From: Gammaproteobacteria bacterium
Lineage (GTDB): Bacteria > Gemmatimonadota > Gemmatimonadetes > Longimicrobiales > Gaopeijiaceae
Direction: 5' to 3'
Assembly (NCBI GenBank): GCA_028819075.1
Contig: JAPPMM010000059.1
Span: forward strand, 1 to 64,000
DNA length: 64,000 bases
Part shown: positions 50,201-60,362 of the stretch, one piece after another
Layout of the letters: each line of letters begins with the position of its first letter
How positions within the stretch are numbered: the first letter of the stretch is position 1
Program-made: the position numbers and the translations under genes
Notes under the pieces: generated by a model
What the model saw: only the letters and a program-made list of their open reading frames with translations
Told to the model about the DNA's origin: nothing
Databases searched by the model: none

Positions 50201-50794
50201 TACCTCCGCAATCACGTCCTCCAGCCGCTCCAGGTCCAGTTCGGCGCGGGCCAGCCGCCGTCCCGCGATCCGGCTCCGGTCCTTGTATTTGCCTATGCCC
50301 GCGGCTTCCTCGAACAACCCCCGGCGCTCCTCCGCCCGTTCCGAGAGGATTGCGTCGATCATTCGGCTCTCGATGATCGCGTAGGCGTTGGCGCCGAGTC
50401 CGGTGTCCCGGCAAAGCTCCTGGACGTCGCGCAGACGACATGTGGTGCGGTTGATCGAATACTCGCTTCCCCCATCGCGATAGACGGTGCGCCCGATCTC
50501 GACCTCGCCGAAGGGAACCGGGAGCAGGCCGTCCTCGTTGGTGACCCGGAGGACGACCGATCCGCGGTTGACGGGCCGACGATTGACCGTGCCCTGGAAG
50601 ATCACCTCTTCCATGCGTGAGCCGCGCACAACCGTGGGCCGCTGTTCGCCCAACACCCAGCGAACCGCGTCGCTGATGTTGGATTTTCCGCATCCGTTGG
50701 GGCCCACGATCGCGGTGATACCCTCGTGGAACACGATGTCCGTGCGCTCGGGAAACGACTTGAACCCGTGCAGTCTCAGCGAGGCGAGCTTCAT
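47252..50794 (-). CDS. smc: Chromosome segregation protein SMC
   Basis: The 1180-residue product is a full-length SMC ATPase that compacts and separates chromosomes. Walker A is AIVGPNGCGKSNISDAVRW. The first head half ends at the conserved EEAAGIGKYK. Long coiled coils flank a hinge near residues ~520-650 that contains a Gly-rich stretch. The signature is DLLSGGERALTALALLFGIY and the Walker B is FCVLDEVDAPLDENN. The start overlaps the ParA-like gene's stop by 4 nt. Confidence 0.96.
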   Translation of the reverse strand: MKLASLRLHGFKSFPERTDIVFHEGITAIVGPNGCGKSNISDAVRWVLGEQRPTVVRGSRMEEVIFQGTVNRRPVNRGSVVLRVTNEDGLLPVPFGEVEIGRTVYRDGGSEYSINRTTCRLRDVQELCRDTGLGANAYAIIESRMIDAILSERAEERRGLFEEAAGIGKYKDRSRIAGRRLARAELDLERLEDVIAEVATKVRSLARQKGKAQRYEDLRKRRLSVEVAVVSVDLLEFEDRLTRVRELRAREDEAQQTTLIELRTAETEREASRVRSLEAEKSRADAAVVLDSIQKDLVRWERDLAVARERIVYAERRLGQIGEDQAAARTRAGELASELAELKRSRARIAAELAEVGVESRQARQATAGTRERLRRARAALAEARGAERRLLRRVAGMEGTVAASRTRLDELRRRLVRLEERASQTELELTGMRREGGESDDRMVRLEASVARAREGVNEGLQDFEAARTAQTQARAAEVEAADQASALEARRTALAAMERDGAGYEPVVRAARKAHPDLVLGTLSQCMAGPAGALAAAESYLGHLAQALLVEDGEAASRLRRWFAGEWTEGGGIVLLRLDEAGEPGPPGSLLGELRPEGPGASWVRVLLAGVDRAEALDSAGGAGTAGQASHSATRAREAAKAGPPASVDARGVLVVGNPAGTAGLLERRGKLAALEEAAVPAAREASRAREAREAAQARVARAEKVLEERRAALTRAEDDLRAVRADRSTHDERHTRLTRDSDDLAQRVRDTREAIAAATARERAQQEELNELTGEAAALRRGGERAAEVLEVAEGDWERARVEEARLAIQSNQHKGELARADDRLDDLGRAETQASSQLARLEKEEAQLGRELSEARALLARGGKAVERLFQRRDRAKERLGEDDAALERAKEEVKRVDRRVEVARAAERAASDRHHDLSLEERELGGKIVLIRERVEAEWARPFEKLVEMSEPVEGDPAELKEELAGLVQRIERLGPVNMLAIEEHAEQHERLTFLTGQRDDLERARNDLRAAIREIDQTATRLFLETFEAARENFRRIHQRLFEGGECDLRLGDPDDPLSGPVDIHASPMGKRTRRIDLLSGGERALTALALLFGIYLVKPSPFCVLDEVDAPLDENNIDRFVQLLREFKQQSQFVVITHNPRTIEAADWIYGLTMEEPGVSSVVGVRLEAGASA

Positions 50795-51876
50795 CGGGCG
50801 AAGAACCCGCTCACCCAGGCCAGGAGGTTCTCGAAGAGCTCCCGGAGCCGATCGGCCCCGGGCACCTCGGCGATCCCGGCATTGTCGACCCCCATCAGGA
50901 TCATCACCGCCGCGAACAGGACGAGCACTGCGAACGCCGAGATGCTGAGGCCCCGACCCCGGCTTCGGGAGTCGGTCCCGGGCCCCGCGTCGTCCGCGGG
51001 CTGCTCGTGGGCGGCAGCCGGAGCCAACTCCGCTTCGGCCTCGGTGGGTTCCTCCGCTCCGGCTTCGGTGGGTTGCTCCGCTTCGGCTCTGGCGGGCTCC
51101 TTCGCTTCGGCCTCGCTGGGTTCCTCCGCCTCAGCCCCGGCAGGCTCCTCCGCCTCGGCGTCGTCCTCGAATCCATCCCACAGCGAATCCCGATAGGTCT
51201 GGCTCCCGAGACGGTTCTCCTTCTTTCCGGTCACCATCGTGACCGTAGTACCGTTGGGTGCCGGACCCAGCAGAGCGACCGCATCCCTGAGCCCCACCTT
51301 TCCCAGCGCGGTCATCGGCTCGCCCTTGCAGGCCAGCACGATCGAAGGTGTGCCGCGCGGATGGTAGGACGATTCGGCAACCTGATAGGTGACGACCGTG
51401 ACACCGCCCTCGACCAGTGTAGCAAGGAGACGATGCCACTCCGTCCGGTCGAGCAAACCGTCCGAACTCGCCACAAGCGTCCCCGCCGTTGCCACCCAGA
51501 ACTTCTCTTCGTTCGCGGGGCGCGCGATTCGCCTCAGGGAAGCGCCGTACTCGATGGCGTCGGTGATGCCCTCGAGATTCGCGGCGTTGAACGCCCGGTG
51601 CAGACGGGGCTCGTCGAAACACAGGTCGACCAGCAGCACGCGTGCGCTCCGGGAGGCCCAGCTCCCCGCGATCGCCACAGCGGCGTGGGCGGCCCAATCC
51701 TGGTGCCGTGCCCCGGGGCTGGCCCGGACCGCGACGACGCGCCCTTGCTCGGACCCGACGGGCAGATCGAGTTCCGCGAAGCCACCGGGGATGTCCCGGG
51801 AAAAATCGAAGGGTTGCAGTTGCAGCGCGGAACGGCCGCGTCCGGCTCGAGCGGATGGGGCGGCACGGGGGTTCAT
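50791..51876 (-). CDS. Degenerate ParA/CpsD-like protein with acidic repeat linker and membrane anchor
   Basis: The 361-residue product resembles MinD/ParA/CpsD P-loop proteins: an early VVAVRASPGARHQDWAAHAAVAIAGSWA and VLLVDLCFDEPRLHRAFN (80-97) align with Walker A and Walker A' regions. The P-loop lysines are absent (RASPGARHQD at 51-60), so ATP hydrolysis is unlikely. Residues ~235-310 form an acidic repeat linker and ~325-345 a transmembrane segment. It is coupled to both rsfS (upstream) and smc (downstream) by 4-nt overlaps. It could tether SMC to the membrane; that is inference. Confidence 0.6.
   Translation of the reverse strand: MNPRAAPSARAGRGRSALQLQPFDFSRDIPGGFAELDLPVGSEQGRVVAVRASPGARHQDWAAHAAVAIAGSWASRSARVLLVDLCFDEPRLHRAFNAANLEGITDAIEYGASLRRIARPANEEKFWVATAGTLVASSDGLLDRTEWHRLLATLVEGGVTVVTYQVAESSYHPRGTPSIVLACKGEPMTALGKVGLRDAVALLGPAPNGTTVTMVTGKKENRLGSQTYRDSLWDGFEDDAEAEEPAGAEAEEPSEAEAKEPARAEAEQPTEAGAEEPTEAEAELAPAAAHEQPADDAGPGTDSRSRGRGLSISAFAVLVLFAAVMILMGVDNAGIAEVPGADRLRELFENLLAWVSGFFAR
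51030..51165 (-). repeat. Tandem repeats encoding the acidic EAxEP linker
   Basis: Five to six imperfect ~24-30 bp units of the form GGTTCCTCCGCTTCGGCCTC encode an EAEAEEPTEA-type linker. Confidence 0.5.
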
Positions 51877-52265
51877 GGCGGGCCGAGCTCCGCGTCTGCC
51901 GCAAGCTCGTGCCGGGGCGCATCGCCCCAGAGCGCCTCCAGTTGATAGAACGACCGCACCTCGGGGTGAAAGACATGGACCACGAAATCGATGTAGTCGA
52001 TCAACACCCAGCGGGCTTCCCTGCCCCCCTCGGTGTGCGCGGGGCGGGTACCCTCGTTGCGCAGCTCCTTCGTGACGTGGTCCGAGATCGAACGGACCTG
52101 GGTATCGGAGGTTCCGGTGGCGAGCAGGAAGTAGTCGGTGGCCGAGGAGATGCCGCGCAGGTCGAGCACGACCACGTCGCTGGCCTTGCGCTCGAGCGTC
52201 AACTGGGCCGCCCGACGGACCGCGGACGGGAGACGGGAATCGCCGGAGGAGGCAGCGTCGACCAT
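51873..52265 (-). CDS. rsfS: Ribosome silencing factor RsfS
   Basis: The 130-residue product binds uL14 and blocks subunit joining in starvation. Family features are LTLERKASDVVVLDLRGISSATDYFLLATGTSDTQVRSISDHV and ARWVLIDYIDFVVHVFHPEVRSFYQLEALWGDA. The ATG at 52265 is the best start; no strong binding site is visible, and rplI ends 20 nt upstream. Confidence 0.93.
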   Translation of the reverse strand: MVDAASSGDSRLPSAVRRAAQLTLERKASDVVVLDLRGISSATDYFLLATGTSDTQVRSISDHVTKELRNEGTRPAHTEGGREARWVLIDYIDFVVHVFHPEVRSFYQLEALWGDAPRHELAADAELGPP

Positions 52266-52285
52266 GCGAAAGGCGCCCGGCGGGC

Positions 52286-52741
52286 TCAGCTCGTCCTTTC
52301 CACGTGCACGGTCACATTGACTTCCACTTCCGCGTGGAGCCTGATCGGGACTTCGAAGTCGCCAAGCATCTTGATCGGTTCGGAAAGCATGACGTGCCGC
52401 TTGTCGAGATCGAAGTCCAGCCCCGAGCCGACCGCGCGTTCGGCGATGTCCGCCGCCGTGACCGAGCCGAACAGCTTGTCGGACTCGCCGGCGCGTGCCC
52501 GGAAAACGAGGTGCATGCCCTCCAGCCTGGAGGCGCGCCGCCGTGCTTCCAGGTAATCCTTGCGAGCCCGCTCCTCCGCTCTGCGCTGCTCCTGCTCCAG
52601 ACGTCGGACGTTGGCCGCCGAAGCTTCGTAGGCGAGGCCGCGGGGCAGGAGAAAGTTGCGGGCGTACCCGGGCTTCACGTTCACGACATCGCCCGGTTCC
52701 CCGAGGCGGTCCACGGATTCCTTGAGGATCAGTTTCACCAT
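52286..52741 (-). CDS. rplI: Ribosomal protein bL9
   Basis: The 151-residue product has the typical N-terminal KLILKESVDRLGEPGDVVNVKPGYARNFLLPRGLA, a long connecting helix, and the C-terminal domain with KLFGSVTAADIAE. The ATG at 52741 follows AGGAG. It lies two genes after the bS6-bS18 fusion, the conserved rpsF-rpsR-rplI order. Confidence 0.96.
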   Translation of the reverse strand: MVKLILKESVDRLGEPGDVVNVKPGYARNFLLPRGLAYEASAANVRRLEQEQRRAEERARKDYLEARRRASRLEGMHLVFRARAGESDKLFGSVTAADIAERAVGSGLDFDLDKRHVMLSEPIKMLGDFEVPIRLHAEVEVNVTVHVERTS

Positions 52742-52808
52742 CCACTCCTGTTTTGTCGAAACATGCGGGCCCGCGCCGTGAGGCGCCACGCGGGCCGGTG
52801 GTTGTCGG

Positions 52809-53732
52809 TCAGGTTCGTCGGGCCCGTGCGCGGATGTCCATCCAGGTGTCGCTCAGCCCGATCAGAAGCGCCGCCGCAAAAAGGAAGGGTGCCAGCAGCA
52901 GGAAAGCGAGCGCAAGCAGGACCCATCCGAGAGCCGACACGCCGCGGGTCAGCGTGACCGCCACGCCGGCGCCGCGCAACGCGTAGAGCGCGCCCATGAA
53001 GGCAAGCAGGTTCAGTCCCACCCGGCCCGCGGCGCCGTCGGGCTGCACGATGAACAGTGCCGCGCCCGCAACCAGCAGCCACACCAGCTGGTCGTCGAAC
53101 CGGAAGTCGCGCAGCTCGCGGAGGCCTTCCCCGCTCCCGCGCACGAGGCGGACGTAGATCCACCAGGCGGTGCCCAACGCGGCCAGGGAGGACAGTCCGA
53201 GCATGGCCGGGAACAGGTTGCTCTGCCACTCCGCCGCCTGAAAAACGGTGGTGATCACGGTCCCGGGGAGCGGAGTTCCGTCCCGGAGGACGCGCAGCGC
53301 TTCGAGGGACGTGCTCACTCCGTCGCGCAATCTGGTCGCCACCATCCCGTCGATAATCGCCCAGCGCCGGGGGCTCAGCCCCAGTGCGGCCCATGCGCCG
53401 GCACCGGAAATCGCGAGAGCCAGCAGGGCACGGGGCAGAAACTTCCGTTCCGGCCAACGCAATGTCACCGCGGCAAAGCAGCCGCCCAGTATGATCGTCC
53501 ATCCACGCTCCACGTACCACAATCCGGATCGCGTGGCGCCGGCCAGGACGACCACCATCCCCAGGACGCCGGCCATCACGGGCAAGGCCCGTTTTGCGGG
53601 CGAACTGAATACGAGACAGGCGAACGGGATCAACACCAGGACGAGGGGACCGAAGACGGAGAACATCAGCGTGGCGAAAAAGAGCGCTCCCGCTCGTCCC
53701 CAGCCCCGCAACGGGGTCCTCGCCCGGACCAC
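52809..53732 (-). CDS. DUF2232-like membrane protein between rpsR and rplI
   Basis: The 307-residue product has about eight hydrophobic segments (AGALFFATLMFSVFGPLVLVLIPFACLVF, VMAGVLGMVVVLAG, LVWLLVAGAALFIV, LGWVLLALAFLLLAPFLFAAALLIGL). It sits exactly where DUF2232/YybS proteins occur in many bacteria, between rpsR and rplI. The function is unknown. The stop of the fused S6-S18 gene lies 8 nt upstream. Confidence 0.7.
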   Translation of the reverse strand: MVRARTPLRGWGRAGALFFATLMFSVFGPLVLVLIPFACLVFSSPAKRALPVMAGVLGMVVVLAGATRSGLWYVERGWTIILGGCFAAVTLRWPERKFLPRALLALAISGAGAWAALGLSPRRWAIIDGMVATRLRDGVSTSLEALRVLRDGTPLPGTVITTVFQAAEWQSNLFPAMLGLSSLAALGTAWWIYVRLVRGSGEGLRELRDFRFDDQLVWLLVAGAALFIVQPDGAAGRVGLNLLAFMGALYALRGAGVAVTLTRGVSALGWVLLALAFLLLAPFLFAAALLIGLSDTWMDIRARARRT

Positions 53733-53740
53733 GGGCGATG

Positions 53741-54397
53741 CTATCCCTCGTGACGGCGCACGTAGGGAAGCAGGGCCAGGTAGCGCGCCCGCTTCACCGC
53801 CCGTCCGAGCTTGCGCTGAAATCCGGCGGCCACGCGGGTCGTGCGCCGGGGCAGCAGCTTGCCCTGCTCGGTGACGAAGCGCGACAAGGTGGCTACATCC
53901 TTGTAGTTCAGGATGGTGATCGGCGGGCCTTCGATGCGCCGGCGGTGACCGCGCCCCCCGGAGAACTCGGGCGGGCTCGTTCGCGACCGGGCGTCATCTT
54001 CCGGTTCCCCGTCCTTTTTCGGGTCGTCGGCATCGTCCTCCTTGCGGGACTCCTCGGAAGCACTGGAGGCCGCGGGGGGCTCGGCCACGACGGACATGCC
54101 CGTGGACGGCTGGCCCTCGTTGAGGACGATGAGATACCGGAGCACGCCCTCGTCGAGCTTCATGATGCGCTCCAGCTCGGGCAGGCTCGTGGGATCGCCG
54201 AAGAATTGCGTCACGACGTAGTAGCCGGAGGTCTGCTTCTGGATGGGGTAGGCGAGCCGCCGGCCGCCCCAGTGGTCCACCACCCTGATTTCGGCGTCCC
54301 CGCCGGATACCAGGCCATGGAATCGCTCCAGCTTCTGCTGGATGGCGTCCTCGCCCAGGGCGGGGTGGAAAATCAAAACGAGTTCGTAGTCGCGCAT
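53741..54397 (-). CDS. rpsF-rpsR: Ribosomal proteins bS6 and bS18 fused in one polypeptide
   Basis: The 218-residue product begins with a complete bS6 (1-~95: [44 protein letters not shown]). An acidic Ser/Glu/Asp-rich linker (~96-150) follows, then a complete bS18 (~151-218: [26 protein letters not shown] and [14 protein letters not shown]). The two proteins are neighbours and bind as a heterodimer in the 30S platform, so a covalent link is structurally plausible. There is no stop, frameshift or obvious internal start between the parts. The ATG at 54397 follows GGGAGA. The order with DUF2232, rplI and rsfS is standard. The fusion could be confirmed or refuted by resequencing or proteomics. 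Confidence 0.9.
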   Translation of the reverse strand: MRDYELVLIFHPALGEDAIQQKLERFHGLVSGGDAEIRVVDHWGGRRLAYPIQKQTSGYYVVTQFFGDPTSLPELERIMKLDEGVLRYLIVLNEGQPSTGMSVVAEPPAASSASEESRKEDDADDPKKDGEPEDDARSRTSPPEFSGGRGHRRRIEGPPITILNYKDVATLSRFVTEQGKLLPRRTTRVAAGFQRKLGRAVKRARYLALLPYVRRHEG

Positions 54398-54560
54398 GGT
54401 CTCTCCCATGGTCCGCGTGTTGACGGGCCTCGCTCCCTGGAGCGCTGTTCGCGGAAGGATTCGCTCCGGGTCCGAGGCGGGATCGGCACGGGAATATACC
54501 CAACCCGACCTGAGCTTCAACCCGGGGGCCTCCGCGAGGCGCGGGTCGGGCGGGGGAACG

Positions 54561-55766
54561 TCAGCTCTTCGCCGCCGCCTCCTGCACGGCGAGAACGAGC
54601 GACGGGTAGCGGCTGAACGCCCAGCGGGCCTCCTCGACGTCGAGCCGTTCGCGGTTGGTGTGCGCGTAGCGTTCCTCCCCGGGGGCGAAGCCGATGGTCG
54701 GAATGCCGAACACGCCGCAGGTCCAGCCTCCGTCGGTTGCGAAGGTCCAGGGACGGCAGCGGGCGGCCGTGTCAGGGGCGCCGCGGCGCCCCACCGCGCC
54801 CGCGGCCGCGGTCACCACCGCGTGATCGGGTTCCATGAGAAAGCCCGGCGTAAGCAGGTTGCGGTCGGCGGAGCGGCCGGTGTAGGAGGTCTGGCGCTCC
54901 GAGGCGAGGCGGCATTCGATGGCGTAGCCCGCGGGCACATCCGGGAGCACCTCGGCGATCGCGTCTTCGACGCGCCCGATGAGGCTCGCCTCGGTGTCGG
55001 TGGGCAGGATGCGCCAGTCGAGCACCACGATCACTTCGTCGGGGATGACGTTCGGGCTCTCGGGGCGCACCCCGACGTCGGTGGGCGCGAGGCTCGCGGG
55101 CCCCAGAACGGGATCGGACTCCTGCCGCCGCGCGAGAGCGGCGACCCCGGTCAGCACGCCGGGCAGCAGGTCGAGCGCGTTGCGGGCCCGGTCGGGGGCG
55201 CTGGCATGGCTGGCGAGACCGCGGATCACGACCTCGAGCTGCGCCCGGCCGCGGTGACCCAGAGCGATGTCGCCGTACGTCGACTCGCCGATGATCACCG
55301 CTGCGGGGTTCACCAGGCCCGACCGCACCAGGTTCTCCATGCCCCAGCCGCCCCGCTCCTCGTACACCACCTGCCCCACGATCACGTCGCCGGGCGCGCG
55401 GTTCGCGAGGGCGGCGGCGGCATAGACCTGGAGCGCCATGGGCCCCTTGATGTCCATCGCCCCGCGGCCGTGCAGGTGGCCGTCCACGACATCGCCGCAG
55501 AAGGGCGGATGCTCCCATTCCTCGTGCGCCCCCTCGGCCACCACGTCGAGGTGGCAGGAGAGCATCACCGGCGGTGCGTCGCCCCTTCCCTTCACGACGC
55601 CGGCGACGCTGCCCAGCCCGTCAACCTCCACCCGGTCGAATCCCAGCACGCGCATCTCCTCCTGGAGGCGGGTGGCGACTTCGCCCTCTTCCCCGCTCAT
55701 GGAGGGGATGCGGATCAGATCCCCGGCAAAGGCCAGGGCGTTTTCGAAGGTCGGCTCGCGGTTCAT
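54561..55766 (-). CDS. M20 family metallopeptidase (ArgE/DapE-type)
   Basis: The 401-residue product has the zinc-binding pattern of M20: [13 protein letters not shown] and [17 protein letters not shown], then VVYEERGG for the catalytic and metal-binding Glu, and the final [11 protein letters not shown]. Substrates in this family include N-acyl amino acids and dipeptides; the specific one is unknown. It lies between hppA and the bS6-bS18 gene, separating blocks that are contiguous in many genomes. Confidence 0.85.
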   Translation of the reverse strand: MNREPTFENALAFAGDLIRIPSMSGEEGEVATRLQEEMRVLGFDRVEVDGLGSVAGVVKGRGDAPPVMLSCHLDVVAEGAHEEWEHPPFCGDVVDGHLHGRGAMDIKGPMALQVYAAAALANRAPGDVIVGQVVYEERGGWGMENLVRSGLVNPAAVIIGESTYGDIALGHRGRAQLEVVIRGLASHASAPDRARNALDLLPGVLTGVAALARRQESDPVLGPASLAPTDVGVRPESPNVIPDEVIVVLDWRILPTDTEASLIGRVEDAIAEVLPDVPAGYAIECRLASERQTSYTGRSADRNLLTPGFLMEPDHAVVTAAAGAVGRRGAPDTAARCRPWTFATDGGWTCGVFGIPTIGFAPGEERYAHTNRERLDVEEARWAFSRYPSLVLAVQEAAAKS

Positions 55767-55796
55767 CGGCTCAGGCTCCGGGGGCAGGCACAGGGA

Positions 55797-57914
<2,118 letters not shown>

Positions 57915-57969
57915 CGGGTCCGTTTCCGGTTGGGGTTGGCGGTTCGGCTCCCCGCGTAGCGCGGGCGGG

Positions 57970-58533
57970 TCATCGGTTGTAGGCGTTCATCACGGGCTCG
58001 ATGCCCTCGCACATCCACAGTCGGGCCGCGGCCGCCAGCTCGCCCAGCAGGGCGACCACCTCGCCCTCGTCGTCTTCCGGCATGGGGGAGAGCACCCAGT
58101 CCGCCAGATCCATGTCTTCCGGACGGGCGCCCACGCCGATGCGCAGCCGCGGGTAATCCGTGGTGCCGAGCACGCCGGCCACCGACCGGAGGCCCTTGTG
58201 TCCGCCGGCGCCGCCGCCGGGCCGCAGACGCAGCCGCCCGACGTCGAGGTTGACGTCGTCGGCCACGACCAGAAGGTCCTCCGCGAGGCGGAACTCCTCG
58301 GCATCGAGATACGGCGCCAGCGCGGCCCCGCTTCGGTTCACCCAGGTGACCGGCTTCACCAGGTGCACGAGGTAGTCATCGACGAACCCGTCGGCCAGCA
58401 ACGAGGCCGCGGTTCTCTCGAAGGGCCCGAGATTCCAGTCGTACGCCAGGCGGTCGATGGCCCACCATCCGACGTTGTGGCGCGTGGCGTCATAACGGGC
58501 TCCCGGGTTTCCGAGACCCACGATGACCTTCAA
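57970..58533 (-). CDS. pth: Peptidyl-tRNA hydrolase
   Basis: The 187-residue enzyme frees tRNA from peptidyl-tRNA. It has the opening [19 protein letters not shown] (Asn and His catalytic), the [26 protein letters not shown] segment, and [10 protein letters not shown]. The last is usually KPxTyMNxSG, so Met is Val here. The start abuts the rplY stop with no gap. Confidence 0.94.
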   Translation of the reverse strand: MKVIVGLGNPGARYDATRHNVGWWAIDRLAYDWNLGPFERTAASLLADGFVDDYLVHLVKPVTWVNRSGAALAPYLDAEEFRLAEDLLVVADDVNLDVGRLRLRPGGGAGGHKGLRSVAGVLGTTDYPRLRIGVGARPEDMDLADWVLSPMPEDDEGEVVALLGELAAAARLWMCEGIEPVMNAYNR

Positions 58534-59169
58534 CTAGGACTCCTCGACATCCTCGCCGGCTTCTTCGACCTCGCCGACTTCCAGAGCATCTTCCTCCTCG
58601 TCAGGCGCCCAGGATGTCGCGATGTGACAGACGAGGGTATCCGGGCTGGAGAGCAGCTCGACGTCGTCGGGAAGGGCGATGTCACCGAGCCGAAGCGACT
58701 CTCCAATGCCCAGCTCCGAGATGTCGGCCTCTATCGACTCCGGTATCTTTGCGGGCGTGCAGCGCACATGCGCTTCGTGCGCGGCGATGTCCAGGCGACC
58801 GCCGGCGCGGGTCCCTTCCGGAGTGCCGGAGAGCGTGATCGGGACGTTCAACTCCACGGCGACGCCGTGACGCAGACGCATGAAGTCGACGTGGATGATG
58901 TCGGGGCGGAACGGATGGGTCTGGATCTCGCGCACCAGCGTCCGCAACGTCTCTTCACCTCCGATGTCCAGTTGAAGAACCGTGTTTGCCACCGGTATGG
59001 ACTGGAACAGGTTGACTGCCTCCTGTTCATCCAGCGAGAGCGGGATGGGGTCCATGTCCTTGCCGTACACGACCGCCGGGATACGCCCCGCTCGCCGCAG
59101 GCGGCGTGCGACGCCCTTGCCGGTCTTGTTCCTGCGGCTCGCCTGGAGGGATGCTTCTGCTACGCTCAT
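58534..59169 (-). CDS. rplY: Ribosomal protein bL25 (Ctc type)
   Basis: The 211-residue protein has the 5S rRNA-binding N-terminal domain (RNKTGKGVARRLRRAGRIPAVVYG) and the longer Ctc-type C-terminal beta domain (AVELNVPITLSGTPEGTRAGG...). The tail is acidic. It follows prs by 20 nt and abuts pth, the usual prs-ctc-pth order. Confidence 0.94.
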   Translation of the reverse strand: MSVAEASLQASRRNKTGKGVARRLRRAGRIPAVVYGKDMDPIPLSLDEQEAVNLFQSIPVANTVLQLDIGGEETLRTLVREIQTHPFRPDIIHVDFMRLRHGVAVELNVPITLSGTPEGTRAGGRLDIAAHEAHVRCTPAKIPESIEADISELGIGESLRLGDIALPDDVELLSSPDTLVCHIATSWAPDEEEDALEVGEVEEAGEDVEES

Positions 59170-59188
59170 TTCGGGCTCTTCGTCGGTT

Positions 59189-60244
59189 TCAGGAAGCTGT
59201 AAGGGGGGATTGGCTGCGCGCATCGATCCACGCGCCTGCCGACGCGGGATCGCCGTCACCGGCATCAACCACGATCGGCGCCTCGCGGGCCGGCATCCTG
59301 AACAGCTGGCTCACCGAGGCGTTGGAGTGAATGTAGCGGATGGCATCGGAGAGAAGCCCGGCCACGGACAGCACCTTGAGCTTGGGGAAGCGCAACTCCG
59401 GGACGATGCCGATGGTGTTGGTGACCACGACTTCCTCGACCGGCGCTCCCTGCAGCCGCTCGGACGCCCTTCCCGACAGGAGGGCATGGGTTGCACAGGC
59501 ATAGACGGCGGCCGCCCCGCGTTCCTTGAGGGCGTAGATGCCGTTGGTGAGGGTGCCCGCGGTGTCGACCATGTCGTCGACGATCAGGCAGGTCCTGCCC
59601 TCCACCTCGCCCACCACGTTGACCACTTCCGCCACGTTCGCGGTGCGCCGGCGCTTGTCGATGACCGCCAGGGACGCCCCGAGGCGGCGCGCGAAGCCGC
59701 GCGCCATCTTCGTGGACCCCGCATCCGGCGCGACGACGGCCAGATCATCCAGGTTCATGTCGCTGAAGTACCGGGTCAGCACGGGCGCGGCGTACAGGTG
59801 ATCCACGGGGATGTCGAAGAATCCCTGGATCTGATGCTGATGGAAATCGACGCCCAGCAGCCGGTCGGCCCCGGCCGCGACGATCAGGTTGGCGACCAGC
59901 TTGGCGCCGATCGAAACGCGCGGCTGGTCCTTGCGGTCCTGGCGTCCGTACCCGAAGTAGGGCACCACTGCAGTGACCCGGGCGGCCGAGGCGCGGACGG
60001 CGGCGTCGACGAGGAGCAGAAGCTCCATGATGTTGTCGGCCGGCGTCGTCGTCGGCTGGATGATGAAGACGTCGCGGCCGCGCGCGTTGCGGTCCAGCCG
60101 GACGAAGATCTCGCCGTCGGCGAAATCCCGCACCGTGGCGCCGAAGGCCGACTCGCCCAGCCTCTCCCCGATCTCCGCGGCCAGCGGCCGGTTGGCCCGG
60201 CCAGCCAGGAGCAACAGCGGACCGCGGCGGTATTGGTCGTCCAT
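59189..60244 (-). CDS. prs: Ribose-phosphate pyrophosphokinase
   Basis: PRPP synthetase makes the precursor of purines, pyrimidines, histidine and tryptophan. The 351-residue product has FADGEIFVRL, PYFGYGRQDRKDQPR, LGVDFHQHQIQGFFD, VVAPDAGSTKMA and the PRPP loop VDDMVDTAGTL. The C-terminal ~30 residues are an extension beyond the usual length. Confidence 0.95.
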   Translation of the reverse strand: MDDQYRRGPLLLLAGRANRPLAAEIGERLGESAFGATVRDFADGEIFVRLDRNARGRDVFIIQPTTTPADNIMELLLLVDAAVRASAARVTAVVPYFGYGRQDRKDQPRVSIGAKLVANLIVAAGADRLLGVDFHQHQIQGFFDIPVDHLYAAPVLTRYFSDMNLDDLAVVAPDAGSTKMARGFARRLGASLAVIDKRRRTANVAEVVNVVGEVEGRTCLIVDDMVDTAGTLTNGIYALKERGAAAVYACATHALLSGRASERLQGAPVEEVVVTNTIGIVPELRFPKLKVLSVAGLLSDAIRYIHSNASVSQLFRMPAREAPIVVDAGDGDPASAGAWIDARSQSPLTAS

Positions 60245-60362
60245 GGGGGCGTCACCGTAAGCTGGCGTTCAGGGGGCGTTCGACGTGACGGTAGCCGTTA
60301 AGTGTAGATACGCCGGAGAGGAGCGTCAACGCGCGCTTTGCTCGGGCGCCAGCGCGCCCGCG

